NCBI GenBank assembly: GCA_035477595.1
Contig: DATIKM010000059.1
Location: forward strand, 1 to 64,000
Length of the DNA stretch: 64,000 bases
Direction of reading: 5' to 3'
From: DATIKM01 sp035477595
Lineage (GTDB): Bacteria; Armatimonadota; Chthonomonadetes; Chthonomonadales; CAJBBX01
A model generated the notes under the pieces. The model saw nothing but the letters and a program-made list of their open reading frames with translations. It was not told where the DNA came from and did not search any database. How positions within the stretch are numbered: position 1 is the stretch's first letter; each line of letters starts with the position of its first letter. Positions 6,473 to 14,205 of this stretch are shown here, piece by piece. The position numbers and the translations under genes were made by a program.

Positions 6473-9244
6473 TTGTTCATCGCATCCGCCGCGCTACTGC
6501 TCGTGCAGGCGCCTGCCGCCGCGCTCGCTGTTCAGGTCGCTCCCTTCACCGACGCCGCCCTGAGCCCCGCGCCGGCGCGCCTGGCGTTGCTGCCCGACGG
6601 GGCGCGCGCTGTGCGAGTGCCGGGCTCGCTGGGGACGGGTGTGCGCGCACGCGGTTCCGTTCGCATGGGGGAGCTCGCGCTGAACCCGGTCGAGGGGCTG
6701 ATCTCCGTGTGGGTCCGGCCGCGATGGCGGGGCGACGACGGCAGGCGCGTCCGCCTTTGGGCGACCGCCGAGGCGGGGGGCCGGCGTCTGGAGCTGGTGA
6801 AGGCCGCCAACGGGCTCCTGCGGGCGGAGCTGACCACTCCGCGGGGGCGCACCGTCGCGCGCGCCGACGTGAGGAACTGGAGGCCCGGCGAGTGGCGCCA
6901 TGTGGCGGTCGGTTGGATCAGCAACAAGGGGCGCAACGTGGGCCTGGCGCTGTGGGTCGACCGCCTGTGCGAGGACGGGCCCGTGACGCCCCATGAGGTG
7001 TGGGACCGGGCCGCGATGCCGACGACGATGGAGGTTGGCGACCCGGACGCGGTCACCGACTTCGACGAGCTGATCATCCGGCCCGATCTGCGCGCGGAGG
7101 GCGTCCACGGCATGATCGCGTGCGTCTACCGCGACTACTTTCGCACGGCGCCCTACGACGCCATCCGCATCGACCATGCGCCGACACGCGTACCTTCCGA
7201 CACGCGCGCCGTCGCCGGCCTGGAGAAGGTCTTCGGCCTGCAGGCCAGGCGCCAGGGGCGGTGGGAGCCGGTGACGGAGCAGGTCGTCCGCTACAGCCAG
7301 TGGGCCTACTTCGACGCCAAGCCGCTGATCCGTTGGAGCGTGAGCGACCCGACCGTGGCGACGATCGACGCGTCGGGCCGGCTCAAGGGGTTGCGCGTTG
7401 GCCGAAGCAGCCTGCGCGCGGAGTTCAACGGTCTGCGCGCCACCTACCCGCTGGAGGTCATCCCGCTGGAGCGGGCCGACCTCGGGGTGATCTGCATCGA
7501 GCTGCTCCCACGCCACCGCAACGACGCCGTGAAGGACCGTCCGGCCCCGGGCGAGGCGATGACCGCGCGCGTGCGCCTGGGGAACTTCGGCACGGTCGCA
7601 CTCCAGGCGGGCGCGCGCGTTCGGTTCGAGCTGATCCCCGAGGTCGTGCGCGACTGGCGCCTGACCGCTGGCGAGAGGGCGTCGGCCACGTTCGAGGCCA
7701 CCCTCGCCGCCATGGCTCCTGGCGAGCAGACCGCAGTCGAGTTTCGATGGCCGTTCCCGAGCCAGCCCGCCTGGATGCGCTTGCGACTGGATCCTGGCGG
7801 TCGTGTCGAGGAGTTGTGCGAGGCGAACAATGACATCGTGGAGCTCACCACGGCTCGCCCCGTGCAGATGGGCTACGACCCGAAGGTGCTGGCCCGATGC
7901 CTGGCCGAGCGGAGGGTGAACCACGTCGGCTCGCTCAGCTACTACGACTGGCTGCGCGCCCAGAAGCTGCGGATGGACGTGATGCTGCGCGAGGCGGTCT
8001 GGCCGACCACGGGTCCACACGGCGTGGAGGAGGCCTACCGAATCGATGCCTTCACGCCACTCCAGGGCGGCGAGTGGGAGCGGGAGCCCTACAACCAGCA
8101 GATGATCTACTTCGACGGCGGCTTCCCGGTCAACGAGCCTGTGGACCTGATGGCCATCGACTGCGCCATCATCCACGAGTTCGGGCACACGATCCTGAGC
8201 CAGCCGGACCTGTACGGGTACCCGACGAGCGCGCGCAACGTCTTCGTGACCGACGAGGCGGGCCGACCTGTGGCGGGCTCGCCGGAGTTCCCCATAGTGC
8301 GCGGCGACGACACGCTGCCCGCCTCGCCCGGGGTCAACGTGCCGAGCTACGTAGGCTATCCGTCGCTGATGGACGGGTGTCAGCTCTGGCTACATCCGTC
8401 GCAGGCCGGCCACATCATGCACTACCGGGGCTACCGCCAGGACCGCTTCTGGGGGACGCAGGGCAGGCTCATCCCGAGCCGCGCCAACTGGGTGCTCTTT
8501 ACGGACGTCGACGACCAACCGCTGGTAGGGGCGGCTGTCTACGTCTACCACGTGAGCCAGGCGCCAGTTCAGGACAGCGGCGCCAAGTTCTTCGCCGACC
8601 GGCCCAAGTTCATGGGGCAGACGGACCGTGAGGGGCGCTTCACTTTCCCCGGCCAGACAGATCAGGACTGGGACGACCCCGAGACGGACCCGGTCGACGG
8701 AGCCAGGCCCGTATGGAACCCGTTCGGCACCGTCGCAAGCGATACGGCGTTCACGCCGAACGTCTGGGAGGTGGAGGGGCTGCTGCTCCTGCGGGTGGTG
8801 TCCGGCGATCGATCGGAGGTCCGGTTCATGGACCTCACGCAGTTCAACACCGCCTACCTCTCGGGGGACACTGTGCGCGGCATCTACCGGCTGGCCACTA
8901 GCCTGCCGTCGCACCCGGAGCCCACGCCGGTGGTGCGCAGGCCCGTTCCGGAGGCCGTGCGCCATACAAACCTGGCGCCGGTCGCGGTAGCGCCGTCGGA
9001 GCTCACCGTTCGCTGCGGCGAGGCCTTCACCATCGACGGTTCGAGCAGCCATGACCCGGAGGGCCAGCCGCTCAGGTTCCGCTGGAGCGTCAGCGGCCAG
9101 TGGCTGGCCGGCATCCTGACGGAGGAGAGCGTCCTGCGTCTCACCGCGCCGAGCGAGCCGGGTGAGCGGACGTACCGGTTCTGGGTGCTGGACGGCGTCC
9201 GCAGCAGCCAGCCCGCGAACGTGAGGGTTCGGTTCGTGCGCTGA
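6473..9244 (+). CDS. Secreted multidomain putative zinc metalloprotease (LamG-like, Big2, CARDB, PKD-like)
   Basis: This 923-residue protein starts at TTG 6473, with AGGAGG 6 nt upstream and a short signal peptide ending near ALAVQ. Residues about 45-215 look like a LamG/concanavalin-type fold (EWRHVAVGWI). About 280-335 is a Big_2 Ig-like domain (WSVSDPTVATIDASGRLKGL). About 340-460 resembles a CARDB adhesion-like domain (VRLGNFGTVALQAGARVRF, then CEANNDIVEL). About 480-700 contains a zincin motif H568-EFG-H572 followed by a conserved-looking QPDLYGY. The C-terminus (about 835-920) is a PKD-like domain (DGSSSHDPEGQPLRFRW). Peptidase activity is inferred only from the HExxH. I do not recognise the family, and binding or structural functions are possible. 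Confidence 0.75.
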   Translation: MFIASAALLLVQAPAAALAVQVAPFTDAALSPAPARLALLPDGARAVRVPGSLGTGVRARGSVRMGELALNPVEGLISVWVRPRWRGDDGRRVRLWATAEAGGRRLELVKAANGLLRAELTTPRGRTVARADVRNWRPGEWRHVAVGWISNKGRNVGLALWVDRLCEDGPVTPHEVWDRAAMPTTMEVGDPDAVTDFDELIIRPDLRAEGVHGMIACVYRDYFRTAPYDAIRIDHAPTRVPSDTRAVAGLEKVFGLQARRQGRWEPVTEQVVRYSQWAYFDAKPLIRWSVSDPTVATIDASGRLKGLRVGRSSLRAEFNGLRATYPLEVIPLERADLGVICIELLPRHRNDAVKDRPAPGEAMTARVRLGNFGTVALQAGARVRFELIPEVVRDWRLTAGERASATFEATLAAMAPGEQTAVEFRWPFPSQPAWMRLRLDPGGRVEELCEANNDIVELTTARPVQMGYDPKVLARCLAERRVNHVGSLSYYDWLRAQKLRMDVMLREAVWPTTGPHGVEEAYRIDAFTPLQGGEWEREPYNQQMIYFDGGFPVNEPVDLMAIDCAIIHEFGHTILSQPDLYGYPTSARNVFVTDEAGRPVAGSPEFPIVRGDDTLPASPGVNVPSYVGYPSLMDGCQLWLHPSQAGHIMHYRGYRQDRFWGTQGRLIPSRANWVLFTDVDDQPLVGAAVYVYHVSQAPVQDSGAKFFADRPKFMGQTDREGRFTFPGQTDQDWDDPETDPVDGARPVWNPFGTVASDTAFTPNVWEVEGLLLLRVVSGDRSEVRFMDLTQFNTAYLSGDTVRGIYRLATSLPSHPEPTPVVRRPVPEAVRHTNLAPVAVAPSELTVRCGEAFTIDGSSSHDPEGQPLRFRWSVSGQWLAGILTEESVLRLTAPSEPGERTYRFWVLDGVRSSQPANVRVRFVR

Positions 9245-9298
9245 GGACCCGGCTCAGCGCGCGTTGCGGACGCCCTCGACAACCAGACCCGCCCGTCC

Positions 9299-9333
9299 GG
9301 GGGCGCTCTACACCGCGAGCGGGTAGCGCCCCC
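9299..9333. terminator. Hairpin between convergent genes
   Basis: The arms GGGGGCGCT (9299-9307) and AGCGCCCCC (9325-9333) are exact complements around a 17-nt loop. It lies where the metalloprotease-like gene and the URO-D-like gene converge, and spans the stop of the latter. It would work in either orientation. No T-run is present. Confidence 0.5.
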
Positions 9334-10363
9334 AGGTACGGCACGCCTCGTAGAAGGCAAGGATGTTCAGCACCGGGGTCGTCGGCACGATCTCGCTTGA
9401 AGAGCCGATGAAGAGGCCGCCGCCACGCCCCGCGGCCCGCAGGCATTCCTTCGTGGCCTGCACGACATCCTCAACGGACCCGAGCGGCAGGACCTGCGAG
9501 CAGTCCACGTTCCCCACGAGGACGAGCCGCTTCCCGTAGCGTCGCTTCAACAACCCGATGTCCATACCGGCGATCGGCTCGATCGGGTTGAGGCCGTCAA
9601 TCCCGGCGTCGAGCATGTCATCCAGTACGTCCATGACGTATCCGTCGCTATGGAAGATGACCTTCAGGCCAGCCTGCTTCACGGGTTCGATGCAGCGCTG
9701 GAGCGAGCGGATGAATGTGCGGCGCAGGAACGCCGGCGAGAACAGGGTCCGACCCTTGCAGGCGATGTCGTCACCGATGAAGTAGATCGGCGACACCTTC
9801 ACCTCCGCCGCGACCCGCGCCATGCGGACCGCGCTTTCGGTCTGCACCTCCATCAGCCGCTCGAGGTCGGCCGGTGCGTCGTAGATCGCGTACGAGAAGA
9901 GCTGCTGCCCCATCATGCCGTAGGTTGCGTGGAATCCGCAGCCGGCGCAGGGCACGTACATCGTGGATGGCTCGAAACGCTCGCGCTCGCGCAGCATCCT
10001 GGGGGCCCATTCGGCCCGCAGCCACTCCTCCGACGTAGGCTCCATCCGGAAGGCCCGCAAGTCCTCGATGGAGTTGATGGGGTAGTGCGTAACCCACGCC
10101 GACTGCCCCGTGATGCGGTGCGCCGCTCCATTCGGCGTCCCCTCCTGGTTGTCGGTCTCGGCGTATGAGGCGCCGTAGCCGCGACACAGATCGATGCCGA
10201 GCGTGCGGTAGACCGTCACCATCGCCTCGTGGTAGTCGGTCCAGCCAGGGCAGAGGTGGTCGACGATGCCGCGGTTGTCGAGGAAGTCCCAGATGGGAAC
10301 CCGGTCGCCCTCTTCGTGGTTCAGCGCCGTCAGGATGCGGCGTTCGACGACCGGGTCCAGCAC
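9308..10363 (-). CDS. Uroporphyrinogen decarboxylase (URO-D) family protein, likely corrinoid/methyl transfer type
   Basis: This 351-residue TIM-barrel protein belongs to the URO-D superfamily, which includes HemE and the MtaA/MtbA methylcobamide:CoM methyltransferases. It opens with ERRILTALNHEEGDRVPIW, the usual N-terminal signature. It also has IFHSDGYVMDVLDDMLDAG, LNPIEP, then VGNVDCSQVLPLGSVEDV. The acidic and Arg residues expected for true HemE are not where I would expect them, and there are no heme genes nearby, so I favour methyl transfer or an unknown substrate. The start is GTG 10363, with a strong AGGAGGT 5 nt upstream. A second, divergent family member lies at 45107-46273. Confidence 0.8.
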   Translation of the reverse strand: MLDPVVERRILTALNHEEGDRVPIWDFLDNRGIVDHLCPGWTDYHEAMVTVYRTLGIDLCRGYGASYAETDNQEGTPNGAAHRITGQSAWVTHYPINSIEDLRAFRMEPTSEEWLRAEWAPRMLRERERFEPSTMYVPCAGCGFHATYGMMGQQLFSYAIYDAPADLERLMEVQTESAVRMARVAAEVKVSPIYFIGDDIACKGRTLFSPAFLRRTFIRSLQRCIEPVKQAGLKVIFHSDGYVMDVLDDMLDAGIDGLNPIEPIAGMDIGLLKRRYGKRLVLVGNVDCSQVLPLGSVEDVVQATKECLRAAGRGGGLFIGSSSEIVPTTPVLNILAFYEACRTWGRYPLAV

Positions 10364-10459
10364 GGGTTACCTCCTGCAGGAGCTTAGCGGCTGGCACTCG
10401 GCGACGACCTGCTCGAGCTCGGCACGCATCACGCGCAGCCGTCCGCGGGTCCCACCGGC

Positions 10460-11671
10460 TCAGGTTCGCAGAACGCCGGCGATAGCCCGGCAGATGGTGG
10501 GCAGGTTGCCGTCGTTCATGGCCGCCACGCAGATGCGCCCGCTGTCCAGGATGTAGAGGCTGCTCTCCGCGCGCAGGCGGCGAACCTGCTCCTTCGTGAG
10601 GCCCGAGAACGAGAACATGCCCTTCTGGCGCGCGATGAAGCTGAAGTCGCGGTCGACACCCTCACTTGCGAGGCCTGCAACGAACCCATCGCGCATCGCC
10701 TGGATGCGCTGGCGCATCGCCTCCAACTCCTCGACCCATTGCGCCCTCAGTTGAGGGTCGCCCAGCACGAGCGCGACCGTCTGGGCGCCGTGCGATGGAG
10801 GGTTGGAGTAGTTGGTGCGGATCACGCGCTTGAGCTGCGTAAGCAGCCTCCGGGCCTCCTCGGCGTTCGGGGCGACCACCGTCAGCGCGCCGACGCGCTC
10901 GCGGTAGAGCGAGAACGACTTCGAGAATGAGGTAGCCACCAGGAATGGCAGGCGGGAGTCCACGAAGGCGTGCACTGCAGCCACATCCTGCTCGAGCCCG
11001 TCTCCCAGCCCCTGGTAGGCGCAGTCGAGGAACGGGATCAGTCCCCGCTCTGCGCATACGGCTACGACCTGCGCCCACTGGTCCGGCATCGGGTCGACGC
11101 CGGAGGGGTTGTGGCAGCAGGCGTGCAGCACGACCACATCGCCGGAGGGCGCCGCGCGGAGGCCCGAGAGCATCGCGTCGAAGTCGAGCCCGTGGGACCC
11201 GGGGTCGTAGTAGGGGTAGGTCTCCACGCGGAAGCCGGCGCCCTCGAAGAGCGCGCGGTGGTTCTCCCAACTCGGCGCGCTGATCCAGACAGCGGCGCGC
11301 GGGAAGAACCGGCGGAGGAAGTCCGCACCGACCCTGAGGGAGCCCGTCCCGCCAAGGCCCTGGACGGTCACCGCCCGCTGCTCCGCCAGGATCGCCGAGC
11401 CCGCGCCGAAGAGGAGCTGCTGCACCGCCCGGTTGTACTCGCGCAGGCCGTCGATGGGCAGGTAGCTCTTCGTGTCCTCGCGCGCGATCCAACGCTTCTG
11501 CGCTTCCTGCACGGCTGTGAGCAGCGGCACCCTGCCGCAGGCGTTCTGGTAGACGCCTACGCCGAGGTTCACCTTGTGGGGGTTCGGGTCAGCGATGAAG
11601 GCCTCCGTGAGGCCCAGGATCGGGTCCGGCGGCGCGGTCTCGATGCCGGCGAAGGCCGAAGGCGCGGGCAT
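10460..11671 (-). CDS. aspC: Aspartate aminotransferase, class I (subgroup Ia)
   Basis: This 403-residue PLP-dependent transaminase interconverts aspartate/2-oxoglutarate and oxaloacetate/glutamate, possibly also aromatic amino acids. It shows the subgroup Ia N-terminus (DPILGLTEAFIADPNPHKVNLGVGVY), the cofactor-contact GLGGTGSLRVGADF, HACCHNPSGVDP, the Asp that holds the PLP pyridine (PFLDCAYQG), and the Schiff-base lysine in SFSKSFSLYRERVG. Length matches the family. AAGGA precedes ATG 11671. A TTGACC-18-TATACT promoter sits just upstream. Most non-proteobacterial lineages use subgroup Ib enzymes, so the Ia type is mildly noteworthy. The product could also be called TyrB. Confidence 0.93.
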   Translation of the reverse strand: MPAPSAFAGIETAPPDPILGLTEAFIADPNPHKVNLGVGVYQNACGRVPLLTAVQEAQKRWIAREDTKSYLPIDGLREYNRAVQQLLFGAGSAILAEQRAVTVQGLGGTGSLRVGADFLRRFFPRAAVWISAPSWENHRALFEGAGFRVETYPYYDPGSHGLDFDAMLSGLRAAPSGDVVVLHACCHNPSGVDPMPDQWAQVVAVCAERGLIPFLDCAYQGLGDGLEQDVAAVHAFVDSRLPFLVATSFSKSFSLYRERVGALTVVAPNAEEARRLLTQLKRVIRTNYSNPPSHGAQTVALVLGDPQLRAQWVEELEAMRQRIQAMRDGFVAGLASEGVDRDFSFIARQKGMFSFSGLTKEQVRRLRAESSLYILDSGRICVAAMNDGNLPTICRAIAGVLRT

Positions 11672-11715
11672 GGTGCGGTCCTTTCCGTCTCGTGGGACGG
11701 GCGGTTTGCCGCCAG

Positions 11716-11745
11716 AGTATACGGCGCGCGCCTCACCGAGGTCAA
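11716..11745 (-). promoter_or_regulatory. Candidate sigma-70 promoter for aspC
   Basis: On the minus strand, TTGACC (11745-11740) and TATACT (11721-11716) are separated by 18 bp. The predicted transcript start is roughly 35 nt before the aminotransferase ATG. It matches other promoters proposed in this window (TTGAC-18-TAnACT). Confidence 0.7.
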
Positions 11746-11893
11746 CGTACCCGGCCGGTCACGCGCGGCCGGTGAGTGCCGGAGCGCCAGGCGCAGCCGC
11801 CCTCCGCTGGCGGGCGCGATGACCGTCGCGTGCGCTGCGGAGGGCCGGCTTGCTGCATGTCCACGATTTCGCTCGGGCCGCAACGTCGATCGG

Positions 11894-13150
11894 CTACGTG
11901 CGGATGTGCCCCTCGCCCTGGACGATGTACTTGTGGGTCGTCAGCTCACGCAGGCCCATCGGGCCGCGCGCATGGAGCTTCTGGTTGCTGATGCCCACCT
12001 CGGCACCGAACCCGAACTCGAAGCCATCCGTGAAGCGGGTGGACGCGTTCACATAGACGCACGCGGCATCGACCTCGCGCGTGAAGCGTCGAGCAGACTC
12101 GAGGTCGCCAGTCAGGATCGCCTCGCTGTGGCGGGTGCCGTACTGGCGAATGTGGGCGATTGCCGCGCCGACATCCGGCACGACCTTCACCGCCAGTGTC
12201 AGGTCGAGGAACTCGGTCGCCCAGTCCTCCTCCGTCGCCGGCTTCGCGTCCAGCACGATCTCGCGACCTCGCTCGCACATGCGCAACTCGACGCCCTGTC
12301 CACGCAGCGATTCGGCAGCCCCCGGCAGGAACTCCTCAGCTATGACCTCGTGCACGAGAAGGGTCTCCATCGCGTTGCACACCGATGGACGCGAGCACTT
12401 CGCGTTGAGGGCGATGGCAAGCGCCTGCTCGAGATCGGCGGAAGCGTCCACGAACGTGTGGCAGTTGCCGGTGCCGGTCTCGATCACCGGGACTGTCGCG
12501 TTCTCCATGACGGTTCGGATGAGGCCGGCGCCGCCCCGCGGGATGAGCACATCGATCAGGCCGTTCAGACGCATCATCTCGCGGGCCGCCTCGCGGTCCG
12601 GTGTGGCCACGAGTTGCACGCAGGTTTGCGGCAGTCCCGCCGACCGCACCGCGCCCGCCAGGCACTCCACGATAGCCTCGTTCGAGCGCAGTGCCTCGGA
12701 TCCGCCGCGCAGGAGGACCGCGTTGCCCGCTTTCAGGCAGAGGCCCGCTGCGTCCGCGGTCACGTTGGGGCGCGACTCGTAGATGATGCCGACGACCCCG
12801 ATGGGTACCCGCACCCGGAGTATCTCCAGCCCGTTGGGACGCCTCCAGCCCTCGACGACCTCGCCAACGGGGTCGGGCAGGGCGGCGATCTGGCGCAGTC
12901 CGTCGGCCATGGCAGCGATGCGCGGCGGCGAGAGCATGAGCCGGTCCACCATGGCGGGGGCGGAGCCGCGCGCCCGTGCCACCGCGACGTCAGCCTGGTT
13001 CGCTTCGAGCAGCCGCACCTCCGACGCGCACAGGGCCGAGGCCATCGCGTCGATCGCGGCGTTCTTGCTGGCCGTCGTCGCGGCGCACAGGGCGGTCGCA
13101 GCCTCGCGAGCCCGCACGGCCATGGCCCGCACTTCAGACGAGACTTCCAC
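11894..13150 (-). CDS. proA: Gamma-glutamyl phosphate reductase (glutamate-5-semialdehyde dehydrogenase)
   Basis: This 418-residue enzyme reduces gamma-glutamyl phosphate to glutamate semialdehyde with NADPH in proline synthesis. It has the aldehyde-dehydrogenase fold with IGVVGIIYESRPNVTADAAG, LRGGSEALRSN, DVLIPRGGAGLI, VIETGTGNCH and the catalytic-cysteine region RPSVCNAMETLLVH. The C-terminal FGFGAEVGISNQKLHARGP and GLRELTTHKYIV are ProA signatures. The start is GTG 13150, with AAGGAGG 7 nt upstream; a 28-residue upstream in-frame extension lacks both homology and an RBS. ProB (glutamate 5-kinase) is not next to it, unlike in many bacteria. Confidence 0.95.
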   Translation of the reverse strand: MEVSSEVRAMAVRAREAATALCAATTASKNAAIDAMASALCASEVRLLEANQADVAVARARGSAPAMVDRLMLSPPRIAAMADGLRQIAALPDPVGEVVEGWRRPNGLEILRVRVPIGVVGIIYESRPNVTADAAGLCLKAGNAVLLRGGSEALRSNEAIVECLAGAVRSAGLPQTCVQLVATPDREAAREMMRLNGLIDVLIPRGGAGLIRTVMENATVPVIETGTGNCHTFVDASADLEQALAIALNAKCSRPSVCNAMETLLVHEVIAEEFLPGAAESLRGQGVELRMCERGREIVLDAKPATEEDWATEFLDLTLAVKVVPDVGAAIAHIRQYGTRHSEAILTGDLESARRFTREVDAACVYVNASTRFTDGFEFGFGAEVGISNQKLHARGPMGLRELTTHKYIVQGEGHIRT

Positions 13151-13234
13151 GCTGACGCCTCCTTGTCCAATGCGGACGGGGCGGAACTGGTCCTCCGCCC
13201 CGTCACATGGTCGTCGTTTGAGGGCCAAAGCCAC

Positions 13235-13993
13235 TTAGTCGATGCTCTCGCCCGGTTGCACGCGGCCGGGCGTCTCGTTGCCGTCGCCTGCGGGCGCGGC
13301 CCGCCGGGGCGCGCTGGGCGCTGGCCGTGCGGTCTCCGGAGTGCGGCCGCCGCCGGCGGTCGGGGTCCGGGTGCGCCTCTCGGAGGCTGTCGCAGGGGCG
13401 CGTTCGCCGCGGGGCGCTTCCTCGGCCCGACGCTCAGTCCGCCGGGGCGGTGAGGCGCCGTCGAGCGGGTCGGCATGCGGCGCCCTGACGGCGGGGTCGA
13501 GCGGCGCCTCGTCGCGCCTGAGCTCGCGCGTGCGAGGCGTCGCGCCATCGTCACTTGGGGCGCGCTGCCGCGCGCGTCGCGGAGGCTCCGCCGCCGGTGC
13601 GTCGATGCTCTCCGCCGGCGCTTCAGGCGCCACCCAAGGGTCCACCTCGGGCGCGGCCTCCACGGGTTGCGGCTCCTGCACGACGGGCTCCGCACGCGAT
13701 TCGCGCACACGCACTGAGGGGGCCATGTCGGCCGGGAGCGTGGTCACGGACGGCGCAGGCTCGGGCCGCGGCGGCGGCGAAGTCGCGAAGGGGCGGGCTG
13801 GCGGCTCACGGCGCACCTCGGTACCGCCCGCGGGAGGCTGCGAGCCGTCAGGCTGCGGTAGAAGCGGCGCGAGCGCTACCGCGCCGAAGACGAAGGACGC
13901 AGCGAGCGCACACGCCCACAAGAGCGCAGTCTTCGTGCGGCGCCATCCGCTGTCGCGGTTGCCCGAACCGCGCCCTCCACCATACCTGCTCAT
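13235..13993 (-). CDS. Unrecognised proline-rich, single-pass membrane protein
   Basis: I do not recognise this 252-residue protein. A short Gly/Arg-rich cytoplasmic start (SRYGGGRGSGNRDSGWRR) is followed by one hydrophobic helix (TALLWACALAASFVFGAVAL, about residues 22-42). The remaining ~200 residues are disordered-looking, rich in Pro, Ala, Glu and Arg, with no folded-domain signature. This looks like an inner-membrane-anchored periplasmic linker. It resembles TonB or FtsN-like proteins in layout, but no TonB C-terminal domain or SPOR repeat is visible. It lies 84 bp upstream of proA on the same strand and has its own promoter (14058-14087), so it may be co-transcribed with proA. Composition rather than homology supports it. 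Confidence 0.6.
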   Translation of the reverse strand: MSRYGGGRGSGNRDSGWRRTKTALLWACALAASFVFGAVALAPLLPQPDGSQPPAGGTEVRREPPARPFATSPPPRPEPAPSVTTLPADMAPSVRVRESRAEPVVQEPQPVEAAPEVDPWVAPEAPAESIDAPAAEPPRRARQRAPSDDGATPRTRELRRDEAPLDPAVRAPHADPLDGASPPRRTERRAEEAPRGERAPATASERRTRTPTAGGGRTPETARPAPSAPRRAAPAGDGNETPGRVQPGESID

Positions 13994-14057
13994 GGAGATG
14001 CCCGACCTTTCCGCCGCGGGGGGCGCGCGCCCGCCGCCGTCCGTTGTGGACAGCGAG

Positions 14058-14087
14058 AGTCTACCGGCGTCTCATGCCGGGTGTCAA
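14058..14087 (-). promoter_or_regulatory. Candidate sigma-70 promoter for the proline-rich protein/proA
   Basis: Minus strand: consensus TTGACA (14087-14082), an 18-bp spacer, and TAGACT (14063-14058). It would give a 5' leader of about 55 nt before ATG 13993. Confidence 0.7.
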
Positions 14088-14205
14088 GGCACGGCGTTCC
14101 TCGCCGGACAAGGCGAACGGTAGGGGCCAGGGGCGGCCCTCCGCTGTGCGGCGACGAGGCGGACGGCCCCCTGCGAGGTCCACATGCGCCGCAGAAGGGC
14201 GCAAA

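Noticed and set aside
9308..10363. HemE (heme synthesis) for either URO-D-family protein
   Set aside because: No neighbouring heme genes and no clear HemE active-site residues. Family membership alone does not establish the decarboxylase.
10970..13453. Very long open frame on the plus strand opposite aspC and proA
   Set aside because: Its protein has no recognisable domain, while the minus-strand frames encode intact AspC and ProA. GC-rich codon structure leaves antisense frames open by chance.
13235..13993. TonB or FtsN-like protein
   Set aside because: Layout fits, but there is no TonB C-terminal domain or SPOR repeat.
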